Shown in pieces: positions 20,015-31,134 of a stretch of 64,000 nt of DNA (within the stretch, counting starts at the first letter, position 1; each line of letters opens with the position of its first letter). Made by a program: the position numbers and the translations under genes. The stretch is from Anadara kagoshimensis (Eukaryota; Mollusca; Bivalvia; Arcoida; Arcidae), in contig CM037866.1 in NCBI GenBank assembly GCA_021292105.1, positions 3,704,607 to 3,768,606 of the forward strand. Reading direction: 5' to 3'. A model generated the notes under the pieces. The model worked only from the letters and a program-made list of their open reading frames with translations, was not told the DNA's origin and did no database searches.

Positions 20015-23000
20015 TAAAGAGGCGGTAGGTAGTGTTTATATATAGAGGTGGTTACTATAGCAGGTTTTACTGTATAGACAGGTGGTCAATATAGAGGTGG
20101 TTACTATAGCAGGTTTTACTGTATAGACAGCTGGTCAATATAGAGGTGGTTACTATAGCAGGTTTTACTGTATAGACAGCTGGTCAATATAGAGGTGGTT
20201 ACTACAGCAGGTTTTACTGTATAGACAGCTGGTCAATATAGAGGTGGTTACTATAGCAGGTTTTACTGTATAGACAGCTGGTCAATATAGAGGTGGTTAC
20301 TATAGCAGGTTTTACTGTAGAGACAGGTTCTGTTTATATAGAGGTGGTTACTACAGCAGGTTTTACTGTATAGACAGCTGGTCAATATAGAGGTGGTTAC
20401 TATAGCAGGTTTTACTGTATAGACAGCTGGTCAATATAGAGGTGGTTACTATAGCAGGTTTTACTGTATAGACAGCTGGTCAATATAGAGGTGGTTACTA
20501 TAGCAGGTTTTACTGTACAGACAGCTGGTCAATATAGAGGTGGTTACTATAGCAGGTTTTACTGTATAGACAGGTTATGTTTATATAGAGGTGGTTACTA
20601 TAGCAGGTTTTACTGTATAGACAGGCTCTGTTTATATAGAGGTGGTTACTATAGCAGGTTTTACTGTATAGACAGGTTCTGTTTATATAGAGGTGGTTAC
20701 TATAGCAGGTTTTACTGTATAGACAGGTGGTCAATATAAAGGTGGTTACTATAGCAGGTTTTACTGTATAGACAGTTTGTCAATATAGAGATGGTTACTA
20801 TAGCAGGTTTTACTGTATAGACAGCTGGTCAATATAGAGGTGGTTATTATAGCAGGTTTTACTGTATAGACAGGTGGTCAATATAAAGGTGGTTACTATA
20901 GCAGGTTTTACTGTATAGACAGTTTGTCAATATAGAGGTGGTTATTATAGCAGGTTTTACTGTATAGACAGGTTCTGTTTATATAGAGGTGGTTACTATA
21001 GCAGGTTTTACTGTATAGACAGGTTCTGTTTATATAGAGGTGGTTACTATAGCAGGTTTTACTGTATAGACAGGTGGTCAATATAAAGGTGGTTACTATA
21101 GCAGGTTTTACTGTATAGACAGCTGGTCAATATAGAGGTGGTTACTATAGCAGGTTTTACTGTATAGACAGGTTCTGTTTATATAGAGGTGGTTACTATA
21201 GCAGGTTTTACTGTATAGACAGGTGGTCAATATAGAGGTGGTTACTATAGCAGGTTTTACTGTATAGACAGCTGGTCAATATAGAGGTGGTTACTATAGC
21301 AGGTTTTACTGTATAGACAGGTTCTGTTTATATAAAGGTGGTTACTATAGCAGGTTTTACTGTATAGACAGCTGGTCAATATAGAGGTGGTTACTATAGC
21401 AGGTTTTACTGTATAGACAGGTTCTGTTTATATAGAGGTGGTCGCTATAGCATGTTTTACTGTATAGACAGGTTCTGTTTATATAAAGGTGGTTACTATA
21501 GCAGGTTTTACTGTATAGACAGGTGGTCAATATAGAGGTGGTTACTATAGCAGGTTTTACTGTATAGACAGGTTCTGTTTATATAAAGGTGGTTACTATA
21601 GCAGGTTTTACTGTATAGACAGCTGGTCAATATAGAGGTGGTTACTATAGCAGGTTTTACTGTATAGACAGGTTCTGTTTATATAGAGGTGGTCGCTATA
21701 GCATGTTTTACTGTATAGACAGGTTCTGTTTATATAAAGGTGGTTACTATAGCAGGTTTTACTGTATAGACAGGTGGTCAATATAGAGGTGGTTACTATA
21801 GCAGGTTTTACTGTATAGACAGGTTCTGTTTATATAAAGGTGGTTACTATAGCAGGTTTTACTGTATAGACAGGTGGTCAATATAGAGGTGGTTACTATA
21901 GCAGGTTTTACTGTATAGACAGGTGGTCAATATAGAGGTGGTTACTATAGCAGGTTTTACTGTATAGACAGCTGGTCAATATAGAGGTGGTTACTATAGC
22001 AGGTTTTACTGTATAGACAGCTGGTCAATATAGAGGTGGTTACTATAGCAGGTTTTACTGTATAGACAGCTGGTCAATATAGAGGTGGTTACTATAGCAG
22101 GTTTTACTGTATAGACAGCTGGTCAATATAGAGGTGGTTACTATAGCAGGTTTTACTGTATAGACAGCTGGTCAATATAGAGGTGGTTACTATAGCAGAT
22201 TTTACTGTATAGACAGGGGGTCAATATAGAGGTGGTTACTATAGCAGGTTTTACTGTATAGACAGGTTCTGTTTATATAGAGGTGGTTACAATAGCAGGT
22301 TTTACTGTATAGACAGGTTCTGTTTATATAGAGGTGGTTACTATAGCAGGTTTTACTGTATAGACAGGTTCTGTTTATATAGAGGTGGTTACTATAGCAG
22401 GTTTTACTGTATAGACAGCTGGTCAATATAGAGGTGGTTACTATAGCAGGTTTTACTGTATAGACAGCTGGTCAATATAGAGGTGGTTACTATAGCAGGT
22501 TTTACTGTATAGACAGCTGGTCAATATAGAGGTGGTTACTATAGCAGGTTTTACTGTATAGACAGCTGGTCAATATAGAGGTGGTTACTATAGCAGATTT
22601 TACTGTATAGACAGGGGGTCAATATAGAGGTGGTTACTATAGCAGGTTTTACTGTATAGACAGGTTCTGTTTATATAGAGGTAGTTACAATAGCAGGTTT
22701 TACTGTATAGACAGCTGGTCAATATTGAGGTGGTTACTATAGCAGGTTTTACTGTATAGACAGGTTCTGTTTATATAGAGGTGGTTACTATAGCAGGTTT
22801 TACTGTATAGACAGCTGGTCAATATAGAGGTGGTTACTATAGCAGGTTTTACTGTACAGACAGCTGGTCAATATAGAGGTGGTTACTATAGCAGGTTTTA
22901 CTGTATAGACAGGTTCTGTTTATATAGAGGTGGTTACTATAGCAGGTTTTACTGTATAGACAGGTGGTCAATATAGAGGTGGTTACTATAGCAGGTTTTA

Positions 23001-23758
23001 CTGTATAGACAGCTGGTCAATATAGAGGTGGTTACTATAGCAGGTTTTACTGTATAGACAGCTGGTCAATATAGAGGTGGTTACTATAGCAGATTTTACT
23101 GTATAGACAGGGGGTCAATATAGAGGTGGTTACTATAGCAGGTTTTACTGTATAGACAGGTTCTGTTTATATAGAGGTAGTTACAATAGCAGGTTTTACT
23201 GTATAGACAGCTGGTCAATATTGAGGTGGTTACTATAGCAGGTTTTACTGTATAGACAGGTTCTGTTTATATAGAGGTGGTTACTATAGCAGGTTTTATT
23301 GTATAGACAGCTGGTCAATATAGAGGTGGTTACTATAGCAGGTTTTACTGTATAGACAGCTGGTCAATATAGAGGTGGTTACTATAACAGGTTTTACTGT
23401 ATAGACAGGTTCTGTTTATATAGAGGTGGTTACTATAGCAGGTTTTACTGTTTAGACAGTTTGTCAATATAGAGGTGGTTACTATAGCAGGTTTTACTGT
23501 TTAGACAGCTGGTCAATATAGAGGTGGTTACTATAGCAGGTTTTACTGTATAGACAGGTAATGTTTATATATAGAGGTGGTCACTACCAAAGGTTTTACT
23601 GTATAGACAGGTAATGTTTATATATAGAGGTGGTCACTACCAAAGGTTTTACTGTATAGACAGGTAATGTTTATATATAGAGGTGGTCCCTATAGCATAT
23701 TTTACTGTATAGACAGGTGGTCAATATAGAGGTGGTCACTATAGCAGGGTTTACTGTA
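20015..23758. repeat. 3.7-kb satellite of 49/51-bp monomers
   Basis: About 75 copies of 'tatagaggtggttactatag' + 'caggttttactgtatagaca'. Two monomer types alternate: 49 bp with 'gctggtcaa' and 51 bp with 'ggttctgttta'. The monomer end 'caggttttactgta' looks like the TA-flanked terminus of a MITE (compare 'cgaggttttactgta' at 5553). Marker variants reveal higher-order repeats: 'ggtcgctatagcatg' recurs at 251 bp, and 'gcagatttt' (22593, 23089) and 'gtagttacaatagc' (22681, 23177) both recur at 496 bp. ORFs on either strand are repeat shadows. Confidence 0.95.
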
Positions 23759-25060
23759 GATGTTGAATTGTGAATTAGGCCCATAATATCGGTCCAAAAT
23801 ACAACCCAGCAAGAGCTCTGCACAATGTAATTCTATAAATTGCTCATGACAGATATATCTTTGTCTCAACCTTTATCAGAAAAGCTAGCTCAGCTTCAGT
23901 AACTTAAACTGAAAAATCATTCTATTCTGTTGAGCAAGAGAGCAAAATGTTTTTAGACTTAATATACTTTAACAGACCATTTAAACCTAATGTGTTTGAT
24001 TTATCCTTGTCAAGGTCAAGGTCATTTGTCAGACATGAAAGACGTAGACTTTTTCTTGCATAATGAAAGCAACCAATGCAACATGAAGCTTATTTTACAT
24101 TTCATTAGCTCAGAAATAACGTTACAACGTTAAGCTTTTTTTGGTTCATTAATTTCGATGCAAAACAATTTATGGTGGGATAAAATTACAGAAATTTATC
24201 GTAATCAAAACCATCGCTCAATTGACTTTAAAAAGATTCAATCTTTAGATGATATTAATTTTCTTCCTTAATCGGTCGTCCATATTTGATATTTTCGGTG
24301 TTGGTTTTTTTATATTGAATTATGTAATACTCTTAATTAGTTTATCAAATCAAATGTCCACAAATGAAAAAAAAAAAAAAGTGAATTAAAAAATAACGAG
24401 AACAATATGAATCATGAAATAATTAATGGCCATCTCCACAGGTTTTTGAAAGTTTATCCTCCGGTTTCATGCAATATTGCCATTATATACCGATCAGAAT
24501 TATACATGATAGAAAAAAAATTGTAATGATGAAAAATAACTTTGTCAACATTATTGATTAAAGATTTTAATGTAATTGAATTACTGGGATGTCGTATATG
24601 TGGGGTGTCTCGATTTGTGAAATAATTCTATTAAGGAGTTATTGCATGAGGGTCATTGATGTGTGCATCCTTTCAATACATGTTTTATGCAAAATAATTA
24701 ATTTGTTTCTTTTTTCTCTCTTGCTGGTTTTTAGTAATTACATACACGTGTTTGCCGTTAATTACGTTTGGCAACAACATCATGAAAATGTTTTAATATA
24801 ATTTAACGTAATTTTGTTTAATTATATTAATCATTAAAGTCATTACATCATACAAAACCTGATTCTAGAAATCTGGAAAAAAGATTAATAATTACGATCA
24901 AATGTAATTAATTTGATTAAAATGTACAAATTATGTCCTACTTTTACTAATTTTTTATCCAGGTGTAGAAAAATTAATTTTATCAAACAAGAGCATCCAA
25001 AGTGTATGTGGTCCTTGCTGCTGACCTTTTGTCAATTGCTTAAGTTGCCTTATCATTCCA
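23759..25060. other. AT-rich unique sequence
   Basis: No exon, RNA gene or TE end recognised. 'caaggtcaaggtca' at about 24013-24026 is a nuclear-receptor-type half-site pair. A poly-A tract occurs at 24367-24380. Confidence 0.5.
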
Positions 25061-25064
25061 GTTG

Positions 25065-25500
25065 CTTGCATGTGTCCCTTGCTGTCAAATGCTTAGCATT
25101 CCAGTTGCTTGCATGTGTCCCTTGCTGTCAAATGCTTAGTATTGCAGTCAGTTGCATGTGTCCCTTGCTGTCAAATGCTTAGTATTGCAGTCAGTTGCAT
25201 GTGTCCCTTGCTGTCAAATGCTTAGTATTGCAGTCAGTTGCATGTGTCCCTTGCTGCTGGGCTTTGTCAAATGCTTGAAGCATTCAAATAGGCTGCATGC
25301 GTGACCTTGCTGTTGGCCTTTGTCAAACGCTTTAAGCATTAAAACAGGCTGCATGCATGACCTTGCTGTTGGTATTTGTCAAATACTTAGCGTAAAATGT
25401 GCTGTATTTGGCGGTTGCTTCAAGCCTTTGTCAAATGCTTTGCATTCCACTCAGTTGTGCCATGTGTCCCTTGCTGTTGGGCTTTGTCAAATGCTTTAAG
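25065..25500. repeat. Minisatellite of ~52-bp units, ~8 copies
   Basis: 'gcatgtgtcccttgctgtca' + 'aatgcttagtattgcagtca' repeats cleanly at 25070-25260, then continues in longer, diverged units with 'tgaccttgctgttggcct'. ORFs of 65-89 codons are repeat shadows. Confidence 0.85.
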
Positions 25501-25552
25501 CATTCAAAGGGGTTCCATAAAATTCCATTACTTCACTCTTCTCTGCAAGAAA

Positions 25553-25876
25553 CCAAGGTGGTAGCTCAGTTGGTAGAGTGCTCGCTCTGTAAGTGAAAGG
25601 TTGTGTGTTTGATCTCTGGCCAGGTCTGAACCAAGACTTGAAAGTGGGCAGTGACTGTTCTTTCACCTAGCACTCAGCACTGTGAAAAAAAGTCAGTTCT
25701 TTCTGATGGGAAAGTCCCGTGTCATGATAGGTGTGGCATACTAAAGATCCCTGCTGTATAGTGCCATTAGCACAATGCACAGGCAAAAATTCTGCACCTT
25801 CACCTGTAGCTGGCAATGTCTCAATATAAGTGAAATATTCTTGACTGGGATGTTAAATATCATTACTCAACTCCAC
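25553..25876 (+). mobile_element. tRNA-derived SINE, essentially full length
   Basis: Starts with a tRNA-like head: 'ggtggtagctcagttggtag' (box A) and 'gtttgatctctggcc' (box B position). The body runs 'gaccaagacttgaaagtggg'-like, 'cagtgactgttctttcacct' and 'cctgctgtatagtgccatta' to the tail 'attcttgactgggatgttaa' and 'cattactcaactccact'. Flanks 'cttctctgcaag' and 'ttttctctggaag' look like an imperfect target duplication. Box A/B would drive Pol III. Confidence 0.9.
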
Positions 25877-25977
25877 TTTTCTCTGGAAGCTTCTTTACAT
25901 ATTGATTTGAAATAAAATTTAAAAGAATATGACGCAGTATTGTTTTTCAAATGTCATAGAATATAATGGTAATAACA

Positions 25978-26392
25978 GTCCAACCTGCCTGAAAAGCCAC
26001 CTCTATATAAGGACCACCTGCTTATAAAGGCCACTTCTATATAAGGACCACCTGCTTATAAAGACCACTTCTATAAAAGGGACACCTGCTTATAATGACC
26101 ATTTTTATATTAGGACCACCTGCTCATAAAGCCACCTCTATATAAGGACCACCTGCTCATAAAGTCCACTTCTATATATGGACCACCTGGTCATAAAGGT
26201 CACTTCTATATAAGGGCCACCTGCTTATAAAGGCAACTTCTATATAAGGACCACCTGCTTATAAAGGCCAGTAAAATTGTATTCCAATTGTTCTTTATTC
26301 ATATAATTTGATATGGTGTATAAAGGCCACCTGCTCATACAGGCCACTTTTACAGGTTCCCTTTGGTGGCCTTTGTAGACAGGTTTGACTGT
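25978..26392. mobile_element. Tc1/mariner-type MITE with internal ~35-bp array
   Basis: Ends 'cagtccaacctgcc' and 'acaggtttgactgt' are inverted. Inside, 'ccacttctatataaggacca' + 'cctgcttataaagg' repeats about seven times, where other copies have one. The element is therefore 415 bp instead of about 170 bp. Confidence 0.88.
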
Positions 26393-26587
26393 ATATACAC
26401 ATGCAGACAAAAAATGATATTTGTGAAGTGAAAAAGTCACTGGGATCCTTTGCAAATTTTCAAATGTATTTTTGACCATACATTTTAGATTTAAAAGAAT
26501 TTTCCAGTTAATTACCATAGTGATTTTAGATTCAAACACAAAGCAAAGAGTTAAGGTTTCTATGAAGCTGGTGTGTTTGGGGTTCAC

Positions 26588-26650
26588 CCTGTAGCTAGTG
26601 ATGTCTTGATATAAGTGGAATAATCTTTAGTAAGAATGTTAATCCAATTC
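26588..26650 (+). mobile_element. SINE tail fragment
   Basis: 'tgtagctagtgatgtcttga' followed by 'tataagtggaataatcttta' matches only the 3' part of the SINE family. Confidence 0.65.
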
Positions 26651-26748
26651 AATCTATCATAAATGAAGCTGGGGCATATGTGTCATATTGATAATTTACT
26701 CTTGTTCAAAGTTAAACAAATTTTTGAAATCAAATTAAATTTTTGGAC

Positions 26749-26749
<1 letters not shown>

Positions 26750-26781
<32 letters not shown>

Positions 26782-26788
26782 ACACACT
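26750..26788. repeat. (CA)n microsatellite
   Basis: About 18 CA dinucleotides with one T interruption. Confidence 0.95.
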
Positions 26789-26799
26789 TAAATATGTGA

Positions 26800-27065
26800 A
26801 ATTCCAAATATGTAGATAAGGCAATCTTTTGTGTGGGGTAATTTTCATATAAATTTTTTTATTCTTTGTAAAACGTGTTTCACCATTGTGTACAGTTCTT
26901 CTTGATACATTCATTAATATGTAACAAGAAGAAACGTGCACAACGGTGAAACATGTTTTACAAAAAAAAATTCAGTTATGTTTTAGAAAACATTTTAACT
27001 TATTTTTAAGTTTTTTATATATAAAATTACCTCACACAAAGGATAAACTTTATCGACATATTTGG

Positions 27066-27069
<4 letters not shown>
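26800..27069. repeat. Large inverted repeat (hairpin)
   Basis: The left arm starts 'aattccaaatatgtagataa', and the right arm ends 'cgacatatttggaatt'. Other paired segments are 'ttttgtgtggggtaatttt' / 'aaaattacctcacacaaa' and 'gtgtttcacc.ttgtg.ac' / 'gtgcacaacggtgaaacatg'. The turn is at 26904-26925. The right arm carries an extra ~40 bp. It abuts a (TA)n tract. Confidence 0.85.

Positions 27070-27099
<30 letters not shown>
27070..27099. repeat. (TA)n microsatellite between two hairpins
   Basis: About 15 TA dinucleotides separating the inverted repeats at 26800 and 27126. Confidence 0.95.
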
Positions 27100-27101
<2 letters not shown>

Positions 27102-27125
27102 CAAAAATGATTTCAAGCACAGAAA

Positions 27126-27316
27126 ATATAAAGTTCTTGTTTAAAAAAGAAAACGACAGAAAAAACTTTCATTTTGCTCTAGCGCTTTCATGTTTTCAGC
27201 ACTCTTCAGGAGAATAATGTTCCTTTATGCTCCTGAAGAGTGCTGAAAGCATGAAAACGCTAGAGCAAAATGAAAGTTTTTTCTGTCGTTTTCTTTTTTA
27301 AACAAGAACTTTATAT
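27126..27316. repeat. Near-perfect 87-bp-arm palindrome
   Basis: Arms 27126-27212 and 27230-27316 match with about two mismatches around a 17-bp loop. The left arm reads 'aaagttcttgtttaaaaaag' ... 'gctctagcgctttcatg'; the right arm is its complement. It is TA-flanked on both sides. High arm identity implies a recent origin or ongoing gene conversion. Each arm holds a hammerhead-like core. Confidence 0.92.
27228..27267 (+). ncRNA. Hammerhead-ribozyme-like motif
   Basis: In order: stem I strand TGCTC (27228-27232); core CTGAAGA (27233-27239; position 7 may be any base); stem II GTGC/GCAT with loop TGAAA; GAAA (27253-27256); ACG linker; CTA at 27260-27262, fitting the NUH cleavage rule; and GAGCA, complementary to TGCTC. 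All invariant hammerhead bases are present. Stem III is minimal and has an A.C mismatch; the opposite arm of the palindrome has G.C there but a weaker stem I and stem II. Minimal stem III is known in hammerheads of Penelope-like elements. Activity is untested. Confidence 0.5.
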
Positions 27317-27319
27317 ATA

Positions 27320-27770
27320 TATATACAAATGTACAAATTTTGCGAAACATAATTCACGCGAAAATTACGCAACTTCATGTGTTTTTAAATAAGATAAATC
27401 TTTATCATAATTACATTACACAAATATAAGTTCAATCTCCTTGTCTTTATTGACTTGTCTATAAATAGAAAACTTTTCCCGAATTGTAACGTCGTGTTTT
27501 CTGTGTATGTTATTTTTCATCATAAAACACAGTCTCCAGAGATTGGATACATTTGTTTAAAGACCATCGTTCTAGCAGTGAGAATGTTTCTATGATGTAA
27601 ATGAAGAAAAATGGTTCTTTGAAGAAAGAAGCCATTTATTTAAATGGCGTATATTGTATTTATCTGTGTATTAACTGTATCATCAATCCCAAAACTCAAA
27701 CAATATAAGTCATGTTATAAAAATCATAATACACACATGTAATATCATTCTTGTTTCTATGGTTAACGAC
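27320..27770. other. AT-rich sequence, nothing recognised
   Basis: 27330-27365 has 'ttgcgaaacataattcacgc', like the interior of TACTGTA MITEs. Otherwise no features. Confidence 0.45.
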
Positions 27771-27774
27771 ATCC

Positions 27775-28830
27775 CTTTACACATCCATTTTACATGTTCA
27801 TTTTACATGACCATTTCACTTGTGCAGTCCACTTTATGTGTGAATTTTAAATGTCTATTCCACTTTATGGGTTCAATTTACATGTCCACTTTATGGGTTC
27901 ATTTTACATGTTCATTTTATGGGTTCCTTTTACATGTCCATTTCATGTATGCATTTTACATGTCCATTTTATGTGTGAATTTTACATGTCCATTTCATGT
28001 GTGAATTTTACATGTCCATTTCATGTGTGAATTTTACATGTCCATTTTATGGGTTCATTTTACATGTGCATTTCACTTATGCATTTCACATGTCCATTTT
28101 ATGGGTTCATTTTACATGTCCATTTCATTTGTGCATTTTACATTGTCCACTTTATGGGTTCATTTTACATGTCTATTTCATGTGTTTATTTTACATGTCC
28201 ACTTTATGGGTTCATTTTACATGTCCATTTCATTTGTGCATTTTACATTGTCCATTTTATGGGTTCATTTTACATGCCCATTTCATGTGTGCATTTTACA
28301 TTGTCCACTTTATGGGTTCATTTTACATGTCCATTTAATTTGTGCATTTTACATGTCCACTTTATGGGTTCATTTTACATGTCCATTTCACTTGTGCATT
28401 TTACATATCAACGTTATGGGTTCATTTTACGTCTATTTTATGTGTGCATTTTACATGTATATTTCATGTGTGCATTTTACATTTCCACTTTATGTGTGCA
28501 TTTTACATTTCCACTTTATGTGTTTATTTTGCATGTCCATTTTATGGGTTTATTTTAAATGTGCATTTCATGTGTGAATTTTACATGTCTATTTCATGTG
28601 AATTTTACAAGTCCATTTCATGTGTGAATTTTACACGTCCATTTCATGTATTTTACAAGTACATTTTATGTGTATTTTACATGTCTATTTTATGTTTACA
28701 CGTGTGCATTTTACATGCCTATTTCATGTGTGCATTTTACATGTCCACTTAATGGGTTAATTTTACATGTTCATTTAACAAGTGAATTTTATTTGTCCAT
28801 TTTACATATCTGTTTTACATTTTCATTTTA
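27775..28830. repeat. 26-bp minisatellite, ~40 copies
   Basis: The unit is 'gtgcattttacatgtccatt' + 'tcatgt', with variants 'actttatgggttca'. Because 26 is not a multiple of 3 and the unit lacks plus-strand stops, all three plus frames stay open and give the same F/H/C/M-rich peptide (ORFs up to 184 codons). No start context, no domain: not a gene. Confidence 0.93.
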
Positions 28831-28854
28831 CAATATGGCCATATGTAGACATAT

Positions 28855-29335
28855 AAACTCCCCCCCCCCAACCCCAATTTCTTAACTCAAGATTTTCTTA
28901 TCATAAATCTGTCAAACAGACACATACACACCCCCTAACCCAATTTCTTAACTCTAGATTTTCCTTAACTTAAATCTGTCAAACAGACATACAGACACCC
29001 CCCTACCCAATTTCTTAACTCTAGATTTTCCTTAACTTAAATCTGTCAAACAGACATATAGTCACCCTCCTCCCCAATTTCATAACTCAAGAGTTTCCTT
29101 AACTTAAATCTGTCAAACAGACAATCACATATAGCCCCCCCCTACCCAATTTCTTAACTCTAGATTTCCTTATCATAAATCTGTCAAACAGACATATAGC
29201 CACCCCTCCCCAAATCCGTAACTCAAGATTTTCCTTAACTTAAAGCTGTCAAACAGACTATAGACAACCCCCCCCCCCAACCCCCAAATTCGTAATTCAA
29301 GATTTTCCTTAACTTAAATCTCTCACACAAGACAA
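28855..29335. repeat. ~68-bp tandem array, ~7 copies
   Basis: 'ccaatttcttaactctagat' + 'tttccttaacttaaatctgt' + 'caaacagacata' with C-runs. 'ttccttaacttaaat' also occurs in the terminal repeat of the MITE at 13096, so the array may have grown from such an end. Confidence 0.88.
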
Positions 29336-29590
29336 GACAAACATACTGTATTTAAATTATTCAAATCAAATTTGAAATCTGAATAATTTCGTTAGTTTAC
29401 AAGATATTCATGAATTTAAGGTATCACGTTCATGATTTTTTAAGAAAACTAAAAGTTATCCCATCTTTATTCTAATTCTGCTAAAACTTCATTATTTGAA
29501 ATATGATAAACTATTGTCAAAACTTGCCAGATTTTAAATTAAGGAAAATCTTAGTTAAGGAATGATGGTTAAAACTGAGACTGGTTTCCA
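29336..29590. mobile_element. Remnant of the TTTCACAATCATTCC MITE family
   Basis: Contains 'ttaaggaaaatcttagttaa' and 'ggaatgatggttaaaactga' near 29540-29575, the right end of the family, plus its AT-rich interior. The left end has merged into the array at 28855. Confidence 0.55.
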
Positions 29591-29609
29591 TGTTAAGAGA
29601 TACTTCAAT

Positions 29610-29840
29610 GTAAACATGCTTTATGCAACTGTCCTGCAATCACTGCCGGCGACAATTTACGAGCATTCGCTGTCTGTACGTGAAGATCAACACAATTTCC
29701 TGTGTTAACGTAACACAATCTTGTATCAAGAAATTTGCAACTCCAGTCGTCTTTAATGATCTCATATTCTTCTACGATTAGGACGACAGAAAAGACATCA
29801 AACTTCGCTATTAAAAGAATTCATCTGCGCTGAAAAATTA
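29610..29840. other. Higher-GC unique segment, open on both strands
   Basis: A less AT-rich, non-repetitive stretch. The minus strand is open for about 70 codons without an ATG ('KDDWSCKFLDTRLCYVNTG' is part of it), and the plus strand is open in two frames. It is not recognised, lacks a clear acceptor/donor pair, and may be non-coding. Confidence 0.25.
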
Positions 29841-29884
29841 ATTTCCAGGCAAAATATTATATTCCAGTTGATTGACTTTCAAAA

Positions 29885-29960
29885 GTCTAGCTCACAGAGT
29901 CAATAAGCCGCAGACAAGCGTACAGGTCACATTATACTGATACCAGGTGAATCAGTAAAA
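29885..29960 (-). mobile_element. SINE2-like fragment
   Basis: 'agctcacagagtcaataagc', 'gcagacaagcgtac' and 'cacattatactgataccagg' match 19480-19560 and, inverted, 15888-15960. Confidence 0.6.
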
Positions 29961-30119
29961 GCCAACAACAAGGAAAATTTACTTTCCCACATGTGGTCTG
30001 AGCGGGACTCGTAATGACGGTTACGTATCATTGTAAAAATAAATTTTAATGTGGGTAATTAAAAGTTTAAATACATTAAACTAGAACTGTCTAATGAGAA
30101 CCAAATACCCTCCGTCGGT

Positions 30120-30330
30120 TTAATGTTTTTACCATGACCTTGGCTTGACCTATTGATATGACCTTGGTTCAAGGTTCGGACCATAAAAGATTATTACTGT
30201 GAAGTTTCATCACAGTCGTCAAAAGCGATTATGAGATATAGTGAGGACATGATTTTACAGACAGACCGGACGCGATTTTACAGACAGACCAGACGCGGTT
30301 TTACAAACTGACCAAGGGATAGATGGTCAG
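30120..30330 (+). repeat. Dispersed repeat with 23-bp duplications
   Basis: 'gtgaagtttcatcacagtcg' followed by three copies of 'gattttacagacagacc.ga' resembles the 3' parts of bivalve short repeats that carry 'gaagtttcat' and 'gacagacc' motifs. Family not named. Confidence 0.4.
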
Positions 30331-30339
30331 GTGGACAAG

Positions 30340-30762
30340 TTTTGCCAATTTTTGAGATATTCAGGAATTTATGGTGTCATTTTGAAGATCATTTCAAGCT
30401 TATATCAAATTCTTATTTAGTTTTGTCAAAAATCTTTTCCATATTCTAAAAAAAACATTGTCAAAATTTGCTTAAAATAAACTCAAGTTGAGGAAAATTT
30501 TAGTTCAGAAATAATTGTGAAACCCGGGCCAGGTCTTGATTTCACAATCATTCCTTAGATAAGATTGTCCTTAATTTAAATCTAGAAAAAATGAAATCCA
30601 ATTAGTTTTACTATTTTTCAAGATAATTGATAATTAAAGGTGTCATTTTGAAGATTGCTTCTAGCTTATAACAACTTTTTTTTCTGTCAAAAATTGTTTC
30701 CATAAAAAATTGTCAAAATTTGTCAAACTTAGGTTAAGGAAATGTTTGCGAAACCCAGCCAG
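30340..30762. mobile_element. Two abutting fragments of TTTCACAATCATTCC MITEs
   Basis: A right end ('cagaaataattgtgaaaccc', 30510-30525) is followed at 30540 by a left end ('ttcacaatcattccttagat') and then a second right end ('aacttaggttaaggaaatgt' to 'gcgaaacccagcc'), i.e. tandem or head-to-tail copies. Confidence 0.7.
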
Positions 30763-31130
30763 CATTTATTATCTCTACTCCATTCCAATTTTTCACCAAA
30801 GACGGTAATTTTCCAAAAACAAAATTCCTTCAAATTAATCCCAGAATTGGATTACTATCTGAATAAAGTTGATTTTTTGTTCATTTATCAAAATACGGAA
30901 GCGTTTATAATAAAATTATTCTTTATGATGTGAAATGAGCGAATATAGAAAATGCTGCCGGCGTTTTTCACAGTTAGGGATTTAATATAAGTTAATATTG
31001 ATCCATCTTAAATCTTTACAGAAGTAATAAACGATAATTATAATGGACAGTCATGAAACAATAAATGTTGATTTAATAAAAAACGTGATATCTACACCGT
31101 CATCTAAAAATAAACAAGCAAATTGATTGA
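30763..31130. other. AT-rich sequence, nothing recognised
   Basis: A 63-codon ORF at 30742 has no features. No TE terminus. Confidence 0.45.
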
Positions 31131-31134
31131 ATTG

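Noticed and set aside
20491-20739. ORFs with YYSRFYCIDR or CLYSKTCYSNHLYI repeats
   Set aside because: Shadows of the 49/51-bp satellite on both strands; also at 22202-22426.
20015-23758. CRISPR-like array
   Set aside because: Repeats are contiguous with no unique spacers, and the context is a eukaryotic genome.
25555-25620. tRNA gene
   Set aside because: Box A and box B are present, but the cloverleaf is worn and the sequence continues into a SINE body shared by more than ten loci.
26915-26965. Hammerhead motif in the hairpin at 26.9 kb
   Set aside because: 'agaagaaacgtgcacaacgg' followed by 'tgaaac' resembles the order of a hammerhead, but CTGA is absent and stems do not form.
28023-28577. 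184-codon ORF and its two overlapping companions
   Set aside because: All are frames of one 26-bp minisatellite encoding the same peptide in every frame.
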